A DNA stretch of 64,000 nucleotides from Prevotella denticola (GTDB lineage Bacteria; Bacteroidota; Bacteroidia; Bacteroidales; Bacteroidaceae), in NCBI RefSeq assembly GCF_900454835.1, contig NZ_UGTM01000001.1, positions 1,426,501 through 1,490,500 of the forward strand. Direction: 5' to 3'. Shown here piece by piece: positions 27,438-39,468 of the stretch (within the stretch, counting starts at the first letter, position 1; every line of letters begins with the position of its first letter). The translations under genes and the position numbers were made by a program. The notes beneath the pieces were generated by a model. The model did no database searches. It was not told the DNA's origin and saw only the letters and a list, made by a program, of their open reading frames with translations.

Positions 27438-27770
27438 TTACGCCTCGACCTTCCCATTCCCGAAAGGCGCAATGGTACGAGGCCCATTGTCAGACTTGCG
27501 GGGACCAATCTCGCCGAACTCCTGCTTGTAGCGGACTATATTCTCCTGCAGGGCGGAAAGAAGGCGAAGAGCATGCTCAGGAGCGATGATGACACGGCTG
27601 GTCACGGTGGCCTTAGGCACACCGGGGAGAAGCGTGGCAAAGTCGATTACGAATTCCGAGCTTGAATGGGAGATTATCTGGAAGTTGGTATAGACACCTT
27701 TGGCGATTTCCGGTGAGAGGTCGATCTGCAGCTGCTGCCCCTCCTGATTCTGGTTGTTTTTATTGTCCAT
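27438..27770 (-). CDS. DUF3467 domain protein
   Basis: The 110-residue protein has a polar start (MDNKNNQNQEGQQLQIDLSP) and then the DUF3467 core: GVYTNFQIISHSSSEFVIDF and VIIAPEHALRLLSALQENI. The family is small, soluble and widespread in Bacteroidota; its function is unknown. It has its own two-box promoter and no operon partner, and points away from rpoC's terminator. Confidence 0.9.
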   Translation of the reverse strand: MDNKNNQNQEGQQLQIDLSPEIAKGVYTNFQIISHSSSEFVIDFATLLPGVPKATVTSRVIIAPEHALRLLSALQENIVRYKQEFGEIGPRKSDNGPRTIAPFGNGKVEA

Positions 27771-27811
27771 TCTGATTAATAGGATTTAGATAACAATTCG
27801 TTTATTTATTG

Positions 27812-27843
27812 CAAAGATAACACTTTAAAATCAGCTGCCCAAA
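27812..27843 (-). promoter_or_regulatory. Promoter of the DUF3467 gene
   Basis: TTTG (27840-27843), 20 bases, TATCTTTG (27812-27819) on the minus strand, a perfect match to the two-box Bacteroidota promoter. The expected leader is about 35-40 bases. Confidence 0.75.
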
Positions 27844-27936
27844 TAATAACGCAAAAGTTTTTACCTGTCCCCAGGTGTGAAAACAACCTGTCGGCAGGGC
27901 ATCTGTGACGGATACACCATACAGCCTATACAACAG

Positions 27937-27971
27937 AAAAGGGATCCACGACATCGCCGTGAATCCCTTTT
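27937..27971 (-). terminator. Terminator after rpoC
   Basis: AAAAGGGAT and ATCCCTTTT pair, with an inner CACG/CGTG stem, about 40 bases after the rpoC stop. It ends in a T run on both strands. Confidence 0.85.
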
Positions 27972-28009
27972 ATTACCTTATGTTTATATACAGGAGGAAA
28001 GACCTGGAT

Positions 28010-31000
28010 TTACTCCTTTGTAACCTCTGCTGCCTCCTGGTTGGCATAATCAAGAACGTTCTTCTTGTTGGCCTCCATGCGCTCGTGCTCTTCCTGTGAG
28101 CCGACGATGAGCTTCTGCCACTGGCGGAGTCCCGTACCGGCAGGGATAAGGTGACCACAGATAACGTTCTCCTTCATACCCTCAAGGTAGTCTGTCTTGC
28201 CACGGAGAGCAGCCTCGTTGAGCACCTTGGTTGTCTCCTGGAAGGAGGCAGCACTCATGAAGCTCTTCGTACCGAGGGCAGCCCGTGTGATACCCTGAAG
28301 AATCTGAGTGGCCGTTGCCTGAACGGCATCACGCACCTGGACGAGCTTGAGGTCACGACGCTTGAGGCTTGAATTCTCATCACGCAGCTTGCGGACAGAG
28401 AGAATCTGACCCTTATAGCAATTCTCCGAATCGCCCGGATCAGTGACTACTTTCTTGCCCCAAATGCGGTCATTCTCCTCGGCGAAGTCGAGCTTGTCAA
28501 CCAGTTCCTGCTCAAGGAAAGTCGTATCACCCGGGTCGTCGATACGCACTTTGCGCATCATCTGGCGAACGATAATCTCGAAGTGCTTGTCGTTGATCTT
28601 CACACCCTGGAGTCGATACACATCCTGCACCTCATTGACGATATACTCCTGAACAGCCGTCGGTCCCATGATAGACAGGATGTCGGCCGGTGTAATGATA
28701 CCATCAGACAGTGGAGTGCCGGCACGGACAGCATCATGCTCCTGCACCAGAATCTGCTTGGACAGACTTACAAGATACTTGCGCTGCTCACCGGTCTTGG
28801 AAGTCACGATGATTTCACGGTTACCACGCTTTACCTTGCCCATGGTAATCTCACCGTCGATTTCTGATACGACAGCCGGATTAGACGGGTTACGGGCCTC
28901 GAAAAGCTCGGTGACACGTGGAAGACCACCTGTAATATCACCGGCACCGCCAACGGAACGCGGAATCTTGACAAGCGTCATACCTGTCTTGACCTCTGCA
29001 CCGTCCTGGAGAACCTGCTCCAAGTGGCCGCCTACCGGGAGGTTGTAAGTACCGAGGATGTCAGATGGCGCATAAAGGCCGTCATCGCCCTTCTCGGCAC
29101 CGACCTTGACGATATCAACCGTCGGGACTTTCGTCTTGTCACGTGAATCCGTGATGATACGCTCGGTAAGACCCGTTGCATCATCGGTTTCAGCCTTATA
29201 GGTTACACCCTCTTCCACATCGTGCAGACGGAGGACACCGGCATACTCACTGACGATAACGGCATTGAACGGATCCCACTTACAGATAAGGTCGCCTTTC
29301 TTGACCGTGTCACCGGACTTGAAGTAGAGAGAACTACCGTAGGGGACGTTGTCCGTAAGGAGAACAATGCCTGTATTGGGATCGATGAAGTGGATCTCCG
29401 CCAGACGGCTGACAACCATCTGACACTCCTTGTCCTCATCGTCGACAAACGGTACGGTACGAAGTTCATCGAACTCAATCTTCGCCTCGTTCTTTGCAGT
29501 AATCGTTGCATTGGCAGCAGCATTACCAGCTACACCACCGGCGTGGAACGTACGGAGGGTAAGCTGTGTACCCGGCTCACCGATGGCCTGTGCGGCAATG
29601 ACACCGACCGCCTCACCCATCTGCACCATGCGGGCAGTGGCAAGGTTACGGCCGTAACACTTCTTACATACACCCTTCTTGCTCTCACAGGTAAGTACGG
29701 AACGGATTTCAACCATCTCGATCGGCGACTCCTCGATAGCCTGTGCTTTGGCTTCGGTGATTTCCTCGCCGGCAGCGACGATGATGTCACCTGTCGTCGG
29801 GTTGATGACATCGTGTACCGACACGCGGCCCAGGATGCGCTCATAAAGCGTTGCGATGGTCTCATCGCCATTCTTCAGTGCCCGGCACTCCAGTCCACGG
29901 AGAGAGCCACAGTCCTCCTCGGTGATGATGACATCGTGGGAAACGTCTACAAGACGACGTGTCAGGTATCCGGCATCGGCTGTCTTCATAGCCGTATCGG
30001 CCAGACCCTTGCGCGCACCATGAGAAGCGATGAAGTACTCCAGTACGGACATACCCTCCTTGAAGTTGGAGATGATCGGGTTCTCAATGATCTGGGCACC
30101 TTCTGCACCCGCTTTCTGAGGTTTCGCCATCAAACCACGCATACCGGCAAGCTGGGCAATCTGATCAGCAGAACCACGGGCACCGGAGTCGAGCATCATA
30201 TAAACAGCGTTGAAGCCCTGATCAGCCTCGGTCATGTGCTTCATCACACTTGCCTTGAGGTTATTGTTGACGTGTGTCCAGGCATCGATGACCTGATTGT
30301 AACGTTCCTTGTCCGTAATGAAACCCATTTCATAGTTGGCCTTCACCTGGTCAACCTCGTCCTGCCCCTTGCCTACGATGTCTTTCTTCTCATCCGGTAC
30401 GATGATATCATCGAGGTTGAAGGACAGACCGGCAACATAGGCCATATGGTAACCGAGATTCTTGATACCGTCAAGGAACTCGCAGGCACGTGCCATGCCG
30501 ACAGCCTTGATGACATCGGCAATGAGACCGCGGAGCGACTTCTTGGAAATAATGCCATTGAAGAAGCCAATCTCGGTCGGGATGATCTGGTTGACGATGA
30601 CACGACCGACAGAAGTCTCTACCATACGCTTCTGTATCTTTCCGTCGACAAGGTCGTCAACGATGACCTTTACCTGTGCATGGAGGTCGCATCGCTTCTC
30701 GTTGTAAGCAATGATGGCTTCCTCTGAACCGTAGAAGGAGAGTCCCTCACCCTTGGCACCCGGACGGAGCTTGGTGATATAATAGAGACCGAGTACCATA
30801 TCCTGTGAAGGGACGGTAATCGGCGCACCATTGGCCGGATTGAGGATATTGTGGCTCTGGAGCATCAGAATCTGCGTTTCCAATACTGCCTCATTGCTCA
30901 ACGGGAGATGGACGGCCATCTGGTCACCGTCGAAGTCGGCGTTGAACGCCGTACATGCCAGCGGGTGCAGCTGGATAGCCTTACCTTCGATGAGCTTCGG

Positions 31001-32383
31001 CTGGAAAGCCTGTATACCGAGACGGTGCAGTGTCGGGGCACGGTTCAGCATGACCGGATGCCCTTTCATGACGTTTTCAAGGATGTCCCAGATAACCGGC
31101 TCGCGACGATCAACAATCTTCTTGGCACTCTTGACGGTTTTCACGATGCCACGCTCGATGAGCTTGCGGATGATGAACGGCTTGTAAAGCTCAGCTGCCA
31201 TCAGCTTCGGCAGACCGCATTCGCCCATCCTCAACTCAGGACCAACAACGATTACCGAACGTGCAGAATAGTCAACACGCTTACCGAGGAGGTTCTGACG
31301 GAAACGGCCCTGTTTGCCCTTCAGCGAGTCGGAGAGAGACTTCAGAGGACGGTTGCTCTCACTTTTCACTGCCGACGACTTGCGGCTATTGTCGAACAGT
31401 GAATCGACAGCTTCCTGAAGCATACGCTTCTCGTTGCGGAGGATAACCTCCGGGGCTTTGATCTCCATGAGCCGCTTCAGACGGTTGTTGCGGATGATCA
31501 CACGCCGATAGAGGTCGTTGAGGTCGGATGTTGCGAAACGGCCGCCATCCAATGGAACCAGCGGACGGAGTTCCGGGGGTGTAACCGGAATAATCTTCAT
31601 GATCATCCACTCCGGTCTGTTCACGCCGACTGACTGGCGGAAGCCCTCAACCACCTGCAGACGCTTCAGAGCCTCTGTCTTGCGCTGCTGGCTCGAGTCG
31701 GTTGTCGCACGGTCACGCAGCTCGCCGGCAAGACGGTCAAGGTCAATCCCCGTAAGGAGGTCATAAACCGCCTCTGCCCCCATCTTGGCTATGAACTTGC
31801 TGGGATCGGAATCATCCAGACGGTCGTTCCCCTCCGGGAGCTTGTTGTCGATGATGTCAAGGTATTCGTCTTCGGAAAGAAGGTCGAACTTGTGAGAACC
31901 ATTCAGGTCCTCTTCTGTATCGGCATTCTTCATGCCTTCCACGACACCCGGCTGGATGACAACATATTTCTCGTAGTAAATAACAGCATCGAGCTTCTTG
32001 GTCGGCATACCCAGAAGATAACCTATTTTGTTTGGAAGACTACGGAAATACCAGATGTGGGCCACCGGGACAACCAGTTCGATGTGTCCGGCACGCTCAC
32101 GGCGCACCTTCTTCTCCGTCACCTCAACACCACAACGGTCGCAGACAATCCCTTTGTAACGGATGCGCTTGTATTTACCGCAGGCGCATTCATAGTCTTT
32201 CGTAGGACCGAAGATACGCTCACAGAACAGACCGTCACGCTCTGGTTTATAGGTACGGTAGTTGATGGTCTCTGGCTTGGTCACCTCACCATAGGAGTTT
32301 TCGAGGATTTCCTCAGGTGAAGCCAGTCCGATAGTAATCTTGCTGAAATTACTCTTTACTTTATTATCTTTCTTAAAAGCCAT
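28010..32383 (-). CDS. rpoC: DNA-directed RNA polymerase subunit beta'
   Basis: The 1457-residue largest subunit is complete. The zinc site is [20 protein letters not shown] near residue 66. The catalytic magnesium loop is [12 protein letters not shown] near residue 475. The second zinc site is [17 protein letters not shown] near residue 910. The trigger-loop region carries [16 protein letters not shown]. It lies 28 bases after rpoB and ends before a terminator, closing the secE-rpoC unit. Confidence 0.99.
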   Translation of the reverse strand: MAFKKDNKVKSNFSKITIGLASPEEILENSYGEVTKPETINYRTYKPERDGLFCERIFGPTKDYECACGKYKRIRYKGIVCDRCGVEVTEKKVRRERAGHIELVVPVAHIWYFRSLPNKIGYLLGMPTKKLDAVIYYEKYVVIQPGVVEGMKNADTEEDLNGSHKFDLLSEDEYLDIIDNKLPEGNDRLDDSDPSKFIAKMGAEAVYDLLTGIDLDRLAGELRDRATTDSSQQRKTEALKRLQVVEGFRQSVGVNRPEWMIMKIIPVTPPELRPLVPLDGGRFATSDLNDLYRRVIIRNNRLKRLMEIKAPEVILRNEKRMLQEAVDSLFDNSRKSSAVKSESNRPLKSLSDSLKGKQGRFRQNLLGKRVDYSARSVIVVGPELRMGECGLPKLMAAELYKPFIIRKLIERGIVKTVKSAKKIVDRREPVIWDILENVMKGHPVMLNRAPTLHRLGIQAFQPKLIEGKAIQLHPLACTAFNADFDGDQMAVHLPLSNEAVLETQILMLQSHNILNPANGAPITVPSQDMVLGLYYITKLRPGAKGEGLSFYGSEEAIIAYNEKRCDLHAQVKVIVDDLVDGKIQKRMVETSVGRVIVNQIIPTEIGFFNGIISKKSLRGLIADVIKAVGMARACEFLDGIKNLGYHMAYVAGLSFNLDDIIVPDEKKDIVGKGQDEVDQVKANYEMGFITDKERYNQVIDAWTHVNNNLKASVMKHMTEADQGFNAVYMMLDSGARGSADQIAQLAGMRGLMAKPQKAGAEGAQIIENPIISNFKEGMSVLEYFIASHGARKGLADTAMKTADAGYLTRRLVDVSHDVIITEEDCGSLRGLECRALKNGDETIATLYERILGRVSVHDVINPTTGDIIVAAGEEITEAKAQAIEESPIEMVEIRSVLTCESKKGVCKKCYGRNLATARMVQMGEAVGVIAAQAIGEPGTQLTLRTFHAGGVAGNAAANATITAKNEAKIEFDELRTVPFVDDEDKECQMVVSRLAEIHFIDPNTGIVLLTDNVPYGSSLYFKSGDTVKKGDLICKWDPFNAVIVSEYAGVLRLHDVEEGVTYKAETDDATGLTERIITDSRDKTKVPTVDIVKVGAEKGDDGLYAPSDILGTYNLPVGGHLEQVLQDGAEVKTGMTLVKIPRSVGGAGDITGGLPRVTELFEARNPSNPAVVSEIDGEITMGKVKRGNREIIVTSKTGEQRKYLVSLSKQILVQEHDAVRAGTPLSDGIITPADILSIMGPTAVQEYIVNEVQDVYRLQGVKINDKHFEIIVRQMMRKVRIDDPGDTTFLEQELVDKLDFAEENDRIWGKKVVTDPGDSENCYKGQILSVRKLRDENSSLKRRDLKLVQVRDAVQATATQILQGITRAALGTKSFMSAASFQETTKVLNEAALRGKTDYLEGMKENVICGHLIPAGTGLRQWQKLIVGSQEEHERMEANKKNVLDYANQEAAEVTKE

Positions 32384-32411
32384 GTTTTACTTTTATTATG
32401 GGGTGTACGTA

Positions 32412-35400
32412 TTAATCAAGTTTGATGCTCAGACCGAGGCCGCGCAACTCGTGCAACAGTACGTTCAGCGACTCTGGAATGCCAGGTGTCGGCATCGGCT
32501 CGCCCTTGACGATAGCTTCATAAGCCTTTGAACGACCCACAACATCATCTGACTTGATCGTAAGGATTTCCTGAAGGACATGGGATGCACCGAATGCCTC
32601 GATGGCCCATACCTCCATCTCTCCGAAACGCTGACCGCCGAACTGTGCCTTGCCGCCGAGTGGCTGCTGGGTGATCAGTGAGTAAGGGCCGATGCTGCGG
32701 GCGTGCATCTTGTCCTCGACCATATGACCGAGCTTCAGGAAGTAAGTGATACCCACCGTGGCCGGCTGGTCAAACTTCTCGCCTGTCTCACCATCATAGA
32801 TGTATGTCGAGCAGAGATTGGGCAGACCCGCTTTGTCCGTCCATTCCTTCAGATCGGAGAGTTTGGCACCGTCGAAAATCGGCGTGGCGAACTTCACCCC
32901 TAACTTACGGCCTGCCGCACCGAGAATCGCCTCGAAGATCTGACCGAGGTTCATACGTGAAGGCACACCCATCGGGTTCAGCACCAGGTCGACCGGACTT
33001 CCGTCCTCGAGGAACGGCATATCCTCTGTACGTACGACCTTCGATACGATACCCTTGTTGCCATGACGGCCAGCAAGTTTGTCACCGACCTGGATCTTAC
33101 GTTTCTTGGCGATGTATACCTTCGCCATCTGAAGCACACCCGACGGAAGTTCATCGCCGATGGTGATAGCGAACTTCCTGCGCTTCAGCTCTGCATCCAT
33201 CTGCTTGTACTTGCGGATGTAATTCATGATCAGCTTCTGAATCAACAGGTTGGTATGCTCATCGTCTGTCCAGCCATTGGACTGGATTCCCTCGTAGTCG
33301 AGATTCTTCAATGCGGCAACGGTGAACTTGCTGCCCTTGGTGATAATCTCTGCATCAGAATAGTCCTTGACACCCTCCGACACCTTATCAGCCGTCAGTT
33401 CGAGCAGCTTGTCGACCAGAAGATCCTTCAAGTCGTTGACCTTTGCTTCCTGCTCCTCGTCGATCTTGGCAAGTGTCACCTTGTCCTGACGCTTGCTCTC
33501 ACGTGTCTTGATGGCACGGCTGAAGAGTTTCTTGTCTATGACGACACCGCTCAGTGACGGATTGGCTTTCAGGGATGAATCCTTCACATCGCCGGCCTTG
33601 TCGCCAAAAATGGCACGGAGAAGCTTCTCCTCCGGTGACGGATCGCTCTCACCCTTCGGCGAAATCTTACCGATCATGATGTCGCCGGGCTCCACACGAG
33701 CACCGACACGGATGATACCGTTGTCGTCGAGGTCCTTTGTCGCCTCTTCGCTGACATTCGGGATGTCCGACGTAAACTCCTCTACGCCACGCTTCGTCTC
33801 GCGCACTTCAAGCGAATACTCGTCAACATGGACAGAAGTCAGCACGTCCTCACGCACCATGCGCTCTGAAATGACAACGGCATCCTCATAGTTGTAGCCC
33901 TTCCAAGGCATATAAGCAACCAGCAGGTTGCGGCCAAGTGCCAGCTCACCATTCTCTGTAGCATAGCCCTCGGTAAGGATGTCACCCTTCTTCACACGCT
34001 GCCCCTTGTCGCAGATCGGACGGAGGTCGACAACCATGTTCTGGTTGGTGCGGCGGAACTTAGGAATACGGTACTCCTTCAACGCCGGTTCGAAGCTGAC
34101 GAACTCCTCCTCTTCCGTACGGTCGTAGAGGATGCGGATGGTCGTGGCATCTACATATTCTATAATACCGTCTCCTTCGGCAGTAACCATCGTACGTGAG
34201 TCCTCACAGACCTGCTTCTCAAGGCCCGTACCGACAATCGGCGCATCATTATGAAGCAACGGCACCGCCTGACGCATCATGTTACAACCCATCAGCGCAC
34301 GGTGACCGTCGTCATGCTCCAGGAAAGGAATCAAACCTGCCGACACAGAAGCAATCTGTTGCGGAGACACATCAATAAGGTTGACCGAATCTGGCCCGAC
34401 AACCGGATAATCAGCATCCTGACGGCACTTGACCGTTTCACGGATGAACGTACCGTCATCGTTCAACGGCGCATTGCCCTGTCCGATAATCTGGTCTTCC
34501 TCCTCTTCCGCTGTCAGGAAAACGACATCCTTGTTGTCCATGTCCACCTTGGAATCCTTCACACGGCGGTAAGGGGTCACGATGAAGCCGAGGTCGTTGA
34601 TCTTGGCATACATACAGAGAGAAGAGATCAGTCCGATGTTAGGACCTTCAGGAGACTCGATCGGGCACAGACGGCCATAGTGGGTATAGTGGACGTCACG
34701 CACCTCGAATCCGGCACGTTCACGCGACAGACCACCGGGACCCAGGGCGGAAAGACGACGCTTGTGGGTGACCTCAGCCAGCGGGTTCGTCTGGTCCATG
34801 AACTGGCTCAGCGGATTGGTACCGAAGAACGAGTTGATGACGCTTGAAATGGTCTTTGCATTAATCAGGTCCGTCGGCTGGAACACCTCACTGTCACGGA
34901 CGTTCATGCGTTCGCGGATAGTACGGTTCATGCGTGCCAGCCCGATGGAGAACTGGTTGGCCAGCTGCTCGCCTACAGTACGGACACGGCGGTTTGACAG
35001 GTGGTCAATATCATCAACCGTGGCATTTGAGTTGATCAGGCTGATGAGATATTTGATGATTTCAATGATGTCATCCTTTGTCAGCACACGGACATCCATG
35101 TCTGTATCCAGATTCAGCTTCTTGTTGATACGGTAACGTCCCACCTCGCCCAGGTCATACCGTTTGTCGGAGAAGAAAAGGTTCTGGAATACCTCCCGGG
35201 CACTGGCGTCATCGGCAGCATCCGCATTGCGCAGCTGACGGTAGATATAGTTCACAGCCTCCATCTCCGAATGGCTCGGGTCTTTGGCAAGCGTATTGAA
35301 GATGATGGAATACTTGTTGGCGGCCTCCTCATCTTTATGGAGCAGAATGGTTGATACAGAACTGTCGAGAATCTCATCTACGTTCTCTTCCGTAATGACG

Positions 35401-36221
35401 GTCTCACGTTCTACAACCACCTCGTTGCGCTCAATGGAAACCACCTCGCCGGTATCCTCATCCACGAAATCCTCCGTCCAGGTCTTCATCACGTTACCCG
35501 CAATCTTGCGGCCGATGGCAGCTTTCATGTTCTTCTTGTTGACTTTCACCTCCTCGCAAAGATCGAAAATCTGGAGAATGTCACGGTCGGTCTCGTAGCC
35601 GATGGCACGGAGCATGGTGGTGACGGGCAGCTTCTTCTTGCGGTCGATGTAAGCATACATGACATTGTTGATGTCGGTAGCGAACTCGATCCATGAACCC
35701 TTGAACGGAATAATACGGGCACTGTAAAGAACGGTACCGTTGGCATGGACACCCTGTCCGAAGAAAACACCCGGAGAACGGTGCAGCTGGGAAACGACGA
35801 CACGCTCGGCACCGTTGATCACGAAAGTACCGTTGCTCGTCATGTAAGGAATTGTACCCAGGAACACATCCTGAATAAACGTACCGAAGTCCTCATGGTC
35901 CGGATCCGTACAATACAGCTTCATCTTGGCCTTCAAGGGTACGCTATAGGTCAGGCCACGCTCCAGACACTCCTCTATGGAGTATCTCGGGGGGTCAACA
36001 TAGTAATCCAGGAACTCAAGGACGAAATTATTACGCGTGTCGGTGATAGGGAAGTTCTCTGCGAACACCTTATACAAACCGTCATTCTTGCGTTCCTCAG
36101 GCGGAGTGTCCAGCTGCAGGAAGTCACGGAAAGACTTCAGTTGCACATCGAGGAAATCCGGATAGGGATACGGATTCTTAACGCTGGCGAAATTTATTCT
36201 GGGTTTGTTTTCTAATGCCAT
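32412..36221 (-). CDS. rpoB: DNA-directed RNA polymerase subunit beta
   Basis: Start set at ATG 36221 ([21 protein letters not shown]). The frame is open 102 bases further, but that part covers the intercistronic attenuator and has no beta-subunit character. The 1269-residue protein contains the rifampicin region [20 protein letters not shown] and [20 protein letters not shown], all with residues usual for sensitive enzymes. The C-terminal clamp [22 protein letters not shown] is also present. It precedes rpoC by 28 bases. Confidence 0.98.
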   Translation of the reverse strand: MALENKPRINFASVKNPYPYPDFLDVQLKSFRDFLQLDTPPEERKNDGLYKVFAENFPITDTRNNFVLEFLDYYVDPPRYSIEECLERGLTYSVPLKAKMKLYCTDPDHEDFGTFIQDVFLGTIPYMTSNGTFVINGAERVVVSQLHRSPGVFFGQGVHANGTVLYSARIIPFKGSWIEFATDINNVMYAYIDRKKKLPVTTMLRAIGYETDRDILQIFDLCEEVKVNKKNMKAAIGRKIAGNVMKTWTEDFVDEDTGEVVSIERNEVVVERETVITEENVDEILDSSVSTILLHKDEEAANKYSIIFNTLAKDPSHSEMEAVNYIYRQLRNADAADDASAREVFQNLFFSDKRYDLGEVGRYRINKKLNLDTDMDVRVLTKDDIIEIIKYLISLINSNATVDDIDHLSNRRVRTVGEQLANQFSIGLARMNRTIRERMNVRDSEVFQPTDLINAKTISSVINSFFGTNPLSQFMDQTNPLAEVTHKRRLSALGPGGLSRERAGFEVRDVHYTHYGRLCPIESPEGPNIGLISSLCMYAKINDLGFIVTPYRRVKDSKVDMDNKDVVFLTAEEEEDQIIGQGNAPLNDDGTFIRETVKCRQDADYPVVGPDSVNLIDVSPQQIASVSAGLIPFLEHDDGHRALMGCNMMRQAVPLLHNDAPIVGTGLEKQVCEDSRTMVTAEGDGIIEYVDATTIRILYDRTEEEEFVSFEPALKEYRIPKFRRTNQNMVVDLRPICDKGQRVKKGDILTEGYATENGELALGRNLLVAYMPWKGYNYEDAVVISERMVREDVLTSVHVDEYSLEVRETKRGVEEFTSDIPNVSEEATKDLDDNGIIRVGARVEPGDIMIGKISPKGESDPSPEEKLLRAIFGDKAGDVKDSSLKANPSLSGVVIDKKLFSRAIKTRESKRQDKVTLAKIDEEQEAKVNDLKDLLVDKLLELTADKVSEGVKDYSDAEIITKGSKFTVAALKNLDYEGIQSNGWTDDEHTNLLIQKLIMNYIRKYKQMDAELKRRKFAITIGDELPSGVLQMAKVYIAKKRKIQVGDKLAGRHGNKGIVSKVVRTEDMPFLEDGSPVDLVLNPMGVPSRMNLGQIFEAILGAAGRKLGVKFATPIFDGAKLSDLKEWTDKAGLPNLCSTYIYDGETGEKFDQPATVGITYFLKLGHMVEDKMHARSIGPYSLITQQPLGGKAQFGGQRFGEMEVWAIEAFGASHVLQEILTIKSDDVVGRSKAYEAIVKGEPMPTPGIPESLNVLLHELRGLGLSIKLD

Positions 36222-36310
36222 AAACTGAAATTGAATAATCGAATGTTTAAAGTCCGGCGACGGACTGAAGAGGGAGTACAACTCCCTGTCAGTGTCAAAA
36301 GACACAAAAA

Positions 36311-36343
36311 GGTTAGGACTCACCTACCTGGTAAATCCTAACC
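36311..36343 (-). terminator. Attenuator between rplL and rpoB
   Basis: GGTTAGGA and TCCTAACC form a perfect 8-bp stem, followed on the minus strand by TTTTTGTGTC. It lies 31 bases after the rplL stop and 90 before the rpoB start. This is the place where partial termination sets the ribosomal-protein to polymerase ratio in other bacteria. Two smaller hairpins (GTCC/GGAC, GGGAGT/ACTCCC) follow. Confidence 0.75.
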
Positions 36344-36373
36344 GTATTGTATGAAATGTAAGGTAGAAGTAAA

Positions 36374-36751
36374 TTACTTCAGTTCAACCTTTGCGCCCTC
36401 AGCCTCGATAGCCTTCTTCAGGTTCTCAGCCTCAGCCTTTGCCATGCCCTCCTTCAGGGTAGAAGGAGCACCGTCTACGAGGTCCTTAGCTTCCTTCAGA
36501 CCGAGACCGCAAGCCTCCTTGACAGCCTTAACGACCTTCAGCTTGTTAGCGCCGACCTCAGCGAGGACAACGTCAAACTCCGACTTCTCCTCAGCCGCAC
36601 CGGCTGCACCGGCTGCAGCAGGACCAGCAACAGCAACAGCTGCAGCTGCAGGCTCGATACCATACTCGTCCTTGAGGACAGTTGCCAACTCATTTACTTC
36701 CTTAACAGTAAGATTTACTAACTCTTCTGCAATAGCTTTTACGTCTGCCAT
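36374..36751 (-). CDS. rplL: 50S ribosomal protein L7/L12
   Basis: The 125-residue stalk protein has the N-terminal dimerisation helices ([20 protein letters not shown]), an Ala/Gly hinge at about 35-53 and the C-terminal domain [20 protein letters not shown] and [21 protein letters not shown] that recruits GTPase factors. Several dimers bind one L10. Confidence 0.99.
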   Translation of the reverse strand: MADVKAIAEELVNLTVKEVNELATVLKDEYGIEPAAAAVAVAGPAAAGAAGAAEEKSEFDVVLAEVGANKLKVVKAVKEACGLGLKEAKDLVDGAPSTLKEGMAKAEAENLKKAIEAEGAKVELK

Positions 36752-36812
36752 TTTATTCTAACTTTTTAATTTTTTGTTCTAAAAATAATATATCTTTTGA
36801 CTTTATCAGATT

Positions 36813-37331
36813 TTACTCAGGACGCTCGCCTAAAGTCTTAAGCACACCGTGGAGGGTGCCAGCGCCTGACTGGAGAGCAGAAACAACGTTCTTTGCCGGA
36901 GACTGCAGCAATGCCACAATGTCTGCAATGACCTCGTTCTTGCTCTTGAGAGCTGCAAGTTCCTCGAGCTTCTCGGCACCGACGAACAGAGTCTCCTCTG
37001 CGTAAGCAGCCTTCAGAGAGGGAACACCCTCCTTCTTGTACTCTTTCAGCAGCTTTGCCGGAACATTCGCAGTCTGTGTGAACAGCACTGCCGTATTGCC
37101 CTTGAGAGAACCATACAGTGGTTCAAAATCTACATCTGAAGCCTCAAAAGCCTTGTGGAGAAGTTTGTTCTTCACGACGACCATATTGATCTCGCTCTTG
37201 AAGCACTTGCGGCGGAGAGCACTCGTAGCCTCTGCGTTCAGACCGGTCACGTCAACCAGATAGAAATGAGGATAACTACGGAGCTTCTCACCGAGTTCAG
37301 CGATAATTGTATCTTTTACTTCTTTCTTCAT
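36813..37331 (-). CDS. rplJ: 50S ribosomal protein L10
   Basis: The 172-residue stalk base protein starts MKKEVKDTIIAELGEKLRSY and contains FYLVDVTGLNAEATSALRRKC and YGSLKGNTAVLFTQ. The C-terminal helix (VSALQSGAGTLHGVLKTL) is the L7/L12 binding segment. The L10-L12 complex represses this unit in other bacteria. Confidence 0.98.
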   Translation of the reverse strand: MKKEVKDTIIAELGEKLRSYPHFYLVDVTGLNAEATSALRRKCFKSEINMVVVKNKLLHKAFEASDVDFEPLYGSLKGNTAVLFTQTANVPAKLLKEYKKEGVPSLKAAYAEETLFVGAEKLEELAALKSKNEVIADIVALLQSPAKNVVSALQSGAGTLHGVLKTLGERPE

Positions 37332-37349
37332 TGTACAAAACTTTTAGAG

Positions 37350-38042
37350 TTATTCAACTGATTTAGGATCAATCTTGACACCCTTACTCATTGTGCTCGA
37401 AATAAAGATACTCTTGATATATGTACCTTTAGCAGCAGCAGGCTTCAACTTGATGACAGTAGAGATGAACTCCTTGGCGTTACCATAAATCTGCTCAGGA
37501 GTCATGCTGACCTTGCCGATTGAGGTGTGGATAATACCCGTCTTGTCAACCTTGAAGTCAATCTTACCCTGCTTTACTTCCTTTACTGCCTTAGCGACAT
37601 CCATAGTCACCGTACCGCTCTTCGGGTTCGGCATCAAGCCGCGAGGACCGAGTACACGGCCTAAAGGCCCTAACTTGCCCATGCAGGACGGCATCGTGAT
37701 GATGACGTCCACATCCGTCCAGCCGCCCTTGATCTTTTCAACGTATTCGTCGAGACCAACGTAATCAGCACCAGCCTCCTTAGCGGCAGCCTCCTGATCA
37801 GGTGTACAGAGACAGAGCACACGGGTAACCTTGCCGGTACCGTTAGGTAGTGACACGACGCCACGGACCATCTGGTTCGCCTTGCGAGGATCCACGCCGA
37901 GACGGACATCCACATCTACAGAAGCGTCAAACTTGGTAGTGGTGATTTCCTTCACCAGCTTAGCCGCCTCTTCCAATGAATATGCCTTCCCTGCTTCAAC
38001 CTTCTCAGCTACTGATTTCTGATTTTTTGTCAGTTTACTCAT
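37350..38042 (-). CDS. rplA: 50S ribosomal protein L1
   Basis: The 230-residue L1 shows [41 protein letters not shown], and the signature [21 protein letters not shown] with [12 protein letters not shown]1 moves the E-site tRNA outward. It follows rplK by 21 bases. Confidence 0.99.
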   Translation of the reverse strand: MSKLTKNQKSVAEKVEAGKAYSLEEAAKLVKEITTTKFDASVDVDVRLGVDPRKANQMVRGVVSLPNGTGKVTRVLCLCTPDQEAAAKEAGADYVGLDEYVEKIKGGWTDVDVIITMPSCMGKLGPLGRVLGPRGLMPNPKSGTVTMDVAKAVKEVKQGKIDFKVDKTGIIHTSIGKVSMTPEQIYGNAKEFISTVIKLKPAAAKGTYIKSIFISSTMSKGVKIDPKSVE

Positions 38043-38063
38043 TTTTACTTCTGAAGTTTAAAA

Positions 38064-38504
38064 TTATTTACCAGGGAAGTCCCCTTTTACAGTGATACCC
38101 ATACTGCGGGCCGTACCGGCAATCAGCTTCATGGCACTCTCCACCGTGAAACAGTTGAGATCCGGCATCTTGTCTTCTGCGATAGCCTTTACCTGCTCCC
38201 AAGTTACGGATGCGACCTTCTTGCGGTTCGGCTCTCCTGAGCCGCCTTTCACCTTGGCAGCCTCCATGAGCTGTACGGCTGCGGGAGGTGTCTTGATGAT
38301 GAAGCTGAAAGACTTATCGTTGTAGTAAGTAATTACGACTGGAAGAACTTTGCCAGCCTTGTCCTGGGTACGGGCGTTGAACTCCTTGCAGAATCCCATG
38401 ATGTTGATACCCTTGGAACCCAATGCAGGGCCTACTGGGGGGGATGGATTTGCAGCGCCACCTTTAATCTGTAATTTGATTAATCCAGCTACTTCTTTAG
38501 CCAT
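38064..38504 (-). CDS. rplK: 50S ribosomal protein L11
   Basis: The 146-residue protein starts [20 protein letters not shown]. It has [22 protein letters not shown] and the C-terminal rRNA-binding domain ending [17 protein letters not shown]. It is the GTPase-associated centre protein and the site of stringent-response sensing through RelA. Confidence 0.99.
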   Translation of the reverse strand: MAKEVAGLIKLQIKGGAANPSPPVGPALGSKGINIMGFCKEFNARTQDKAGKVLPVVITYYNDKSFSFIIKTPPAAVQLMEAAKVKGGSGEPNRKKVASVTWEQVKAIAEDKMPDLNCFTVESAMKLIAGTARSMGITVKGDFPGK

Positions 38505-38558
38505 TTCTTTGTTAATATTAAAAATTAAACTATAAGTCGAACAGTATCCGTAACAATA

Positions 38559-39107
38559 CTATTCTTCTTTTGCGACTTGCATAAAACTCAGCTCCAGCGG
38601 ATTCTGGCGACCGAAAATCATCACCATCACCTTCAGCTTGTGCTTCTCGGTATTCACCTCTTCGATGACACCGTGGAAACCGCTGAAAGGACCGTCGGTG
38701 ACCTGAACCGTCTCACCCACCAGATAGGGAATATCCTGAACCTCATCAAGTTCGGTCTCTTCCACATTGCCCAGCAGACGGTTGATGTCTGCCTGACGGA
38801 CAGGTGAGGGGTCGGACATACCTCCGAGAAATCCCAATACATTAGGCATGAAACGCAACGTAGAAGCTACGTCTGGACTCATGTTGGCCTGGACAAGCAC
38901 ATAGCCGGGGAGACTCAGTTTCTCCTTGACGACACGCTTACCGTCTTTACGCACAGTTGCATGTTTCTCCATAGGCAGCAACACCTCGAAGACACGCTCA
39001 GCAAGTTTCTCGTTCAGCCGCAGCTGGGCATCGATATACTCCTTTACCTTGCCCTCTTTGCCACTGACCGCCCGAAGAACATACCATTTCTTTTCTGTAT
39101 CAGCCAT
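38559..39107 (-). CDS. nusG: Transcription termination/antitermination protein NusG
   Basis: The 182-residue NusG has the NGN domain (KKWYVLRAVSGKEGKVKEYI ... KLSLPGYVLVQANMSPDVAS) and a C-terminal KOW domain (GETVQVTDGPFSGFHGVIEE). It links RNA polymerase with Rho or with S10 on the leading ribosome. It lies between secE and rplK, the near-universal order. Confidence 0.98.
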   Translation of the reverse strand: MADTEKKWYVLRAVSGKEGKVKEYIDAQLRLNEKLAERVFEVLLPMEKHATVRKDGKRVVKEKLSLPGYVLVQANMSPDVASTLRFMPNVLGFLGGMSDPSPVRQADINRLLGNVEETELDEVQDIPYLVGETVQVTDGPFSGFHGVIEEVNTEKHKLKVMVMIFGRQNPLELSFMQVAKEE

Positions 39108-39119
39108 TTTCCTAATGAA

Positions 39120-39311
39120 TTAACCTGGATATACGAAATTCATCACATGCTGGAATACGAAGTCCATGGCAAACACAACCAATGCAATGACAAGGGAAGC
39201 AGTTAAAACAACCATTGCACTATGTGTAAGCTGGGCACGTGATGGCCATGTAGTCTTATGCGCAAGTTCGTCGTAGCAGTCCTTGCAATAATTAACTATC
39301 TTCTTAAACAT
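39120..39311 (-). CDS. secE: Protein translocase subunit SecE
   Basis: A 63-residue short SecE with an amphipathic N-terminal helix (MFKKIVNYCKDCYDELAHKTTWPSRAQLT) carrying the conserved TTWPS motif, and one membrane helix (AMVVLTASLVIALVVFAMDFVF). It clamps the SecY halves. It starts 17 bases after the tRNA-Trp gene. Confidence 0.97.
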   Translation of the reverse strand: MFKKIVNYCKDCYDELAHKTTWPSRAQLTHSAMVVLTASLVIALVVFAMDFVFQHVMNFVYPG

Positions 39312-39328
39312 AAAATCTTCTCTTTTTG

Positions 39329-39401
39329 CACGGGTTGAAGGACTCGAACCCTCGACACCTGGTTTTGGAGACCAGTGCTCTACCGACTGAGCTAAACCCG
39401 T
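39329..39401 (-). tRNA. tRNA-Trp (CCA)
   Basis: A 73-base cloverleaf with acceptor ACGGGTT/AACCCGT, discriminator G, anticodon loop TCTCCAAAA with anticodon CCA, and T arm GGGTTCGAGTCC. The 3' CCA is not encoded. It sits between tuf and secE, a common arrangement in Bacteroidota, and is probably cut from the operon transcript. Confidence 0.97.
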
Positions 39402-39468
39402 AAGTCAGTTCCCGGTTCCGGAAGAACCGGGAACTGAATATCTGTGTAATCTACGACTTACCTTGTAA

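Noticed and set aside
29222-30727. 501-codon plus-strand frame inside rpoC
   Set aside because: Antisense shadow of a highly conserved gene with strong codon bias; rpoC motifs are certain on the other strand.
36222-36323. 34-codon N-terminal extension of rpoB
   Set aside because: It covers intercistronic hairpins; the conserved subunit begins at ATG 36221.
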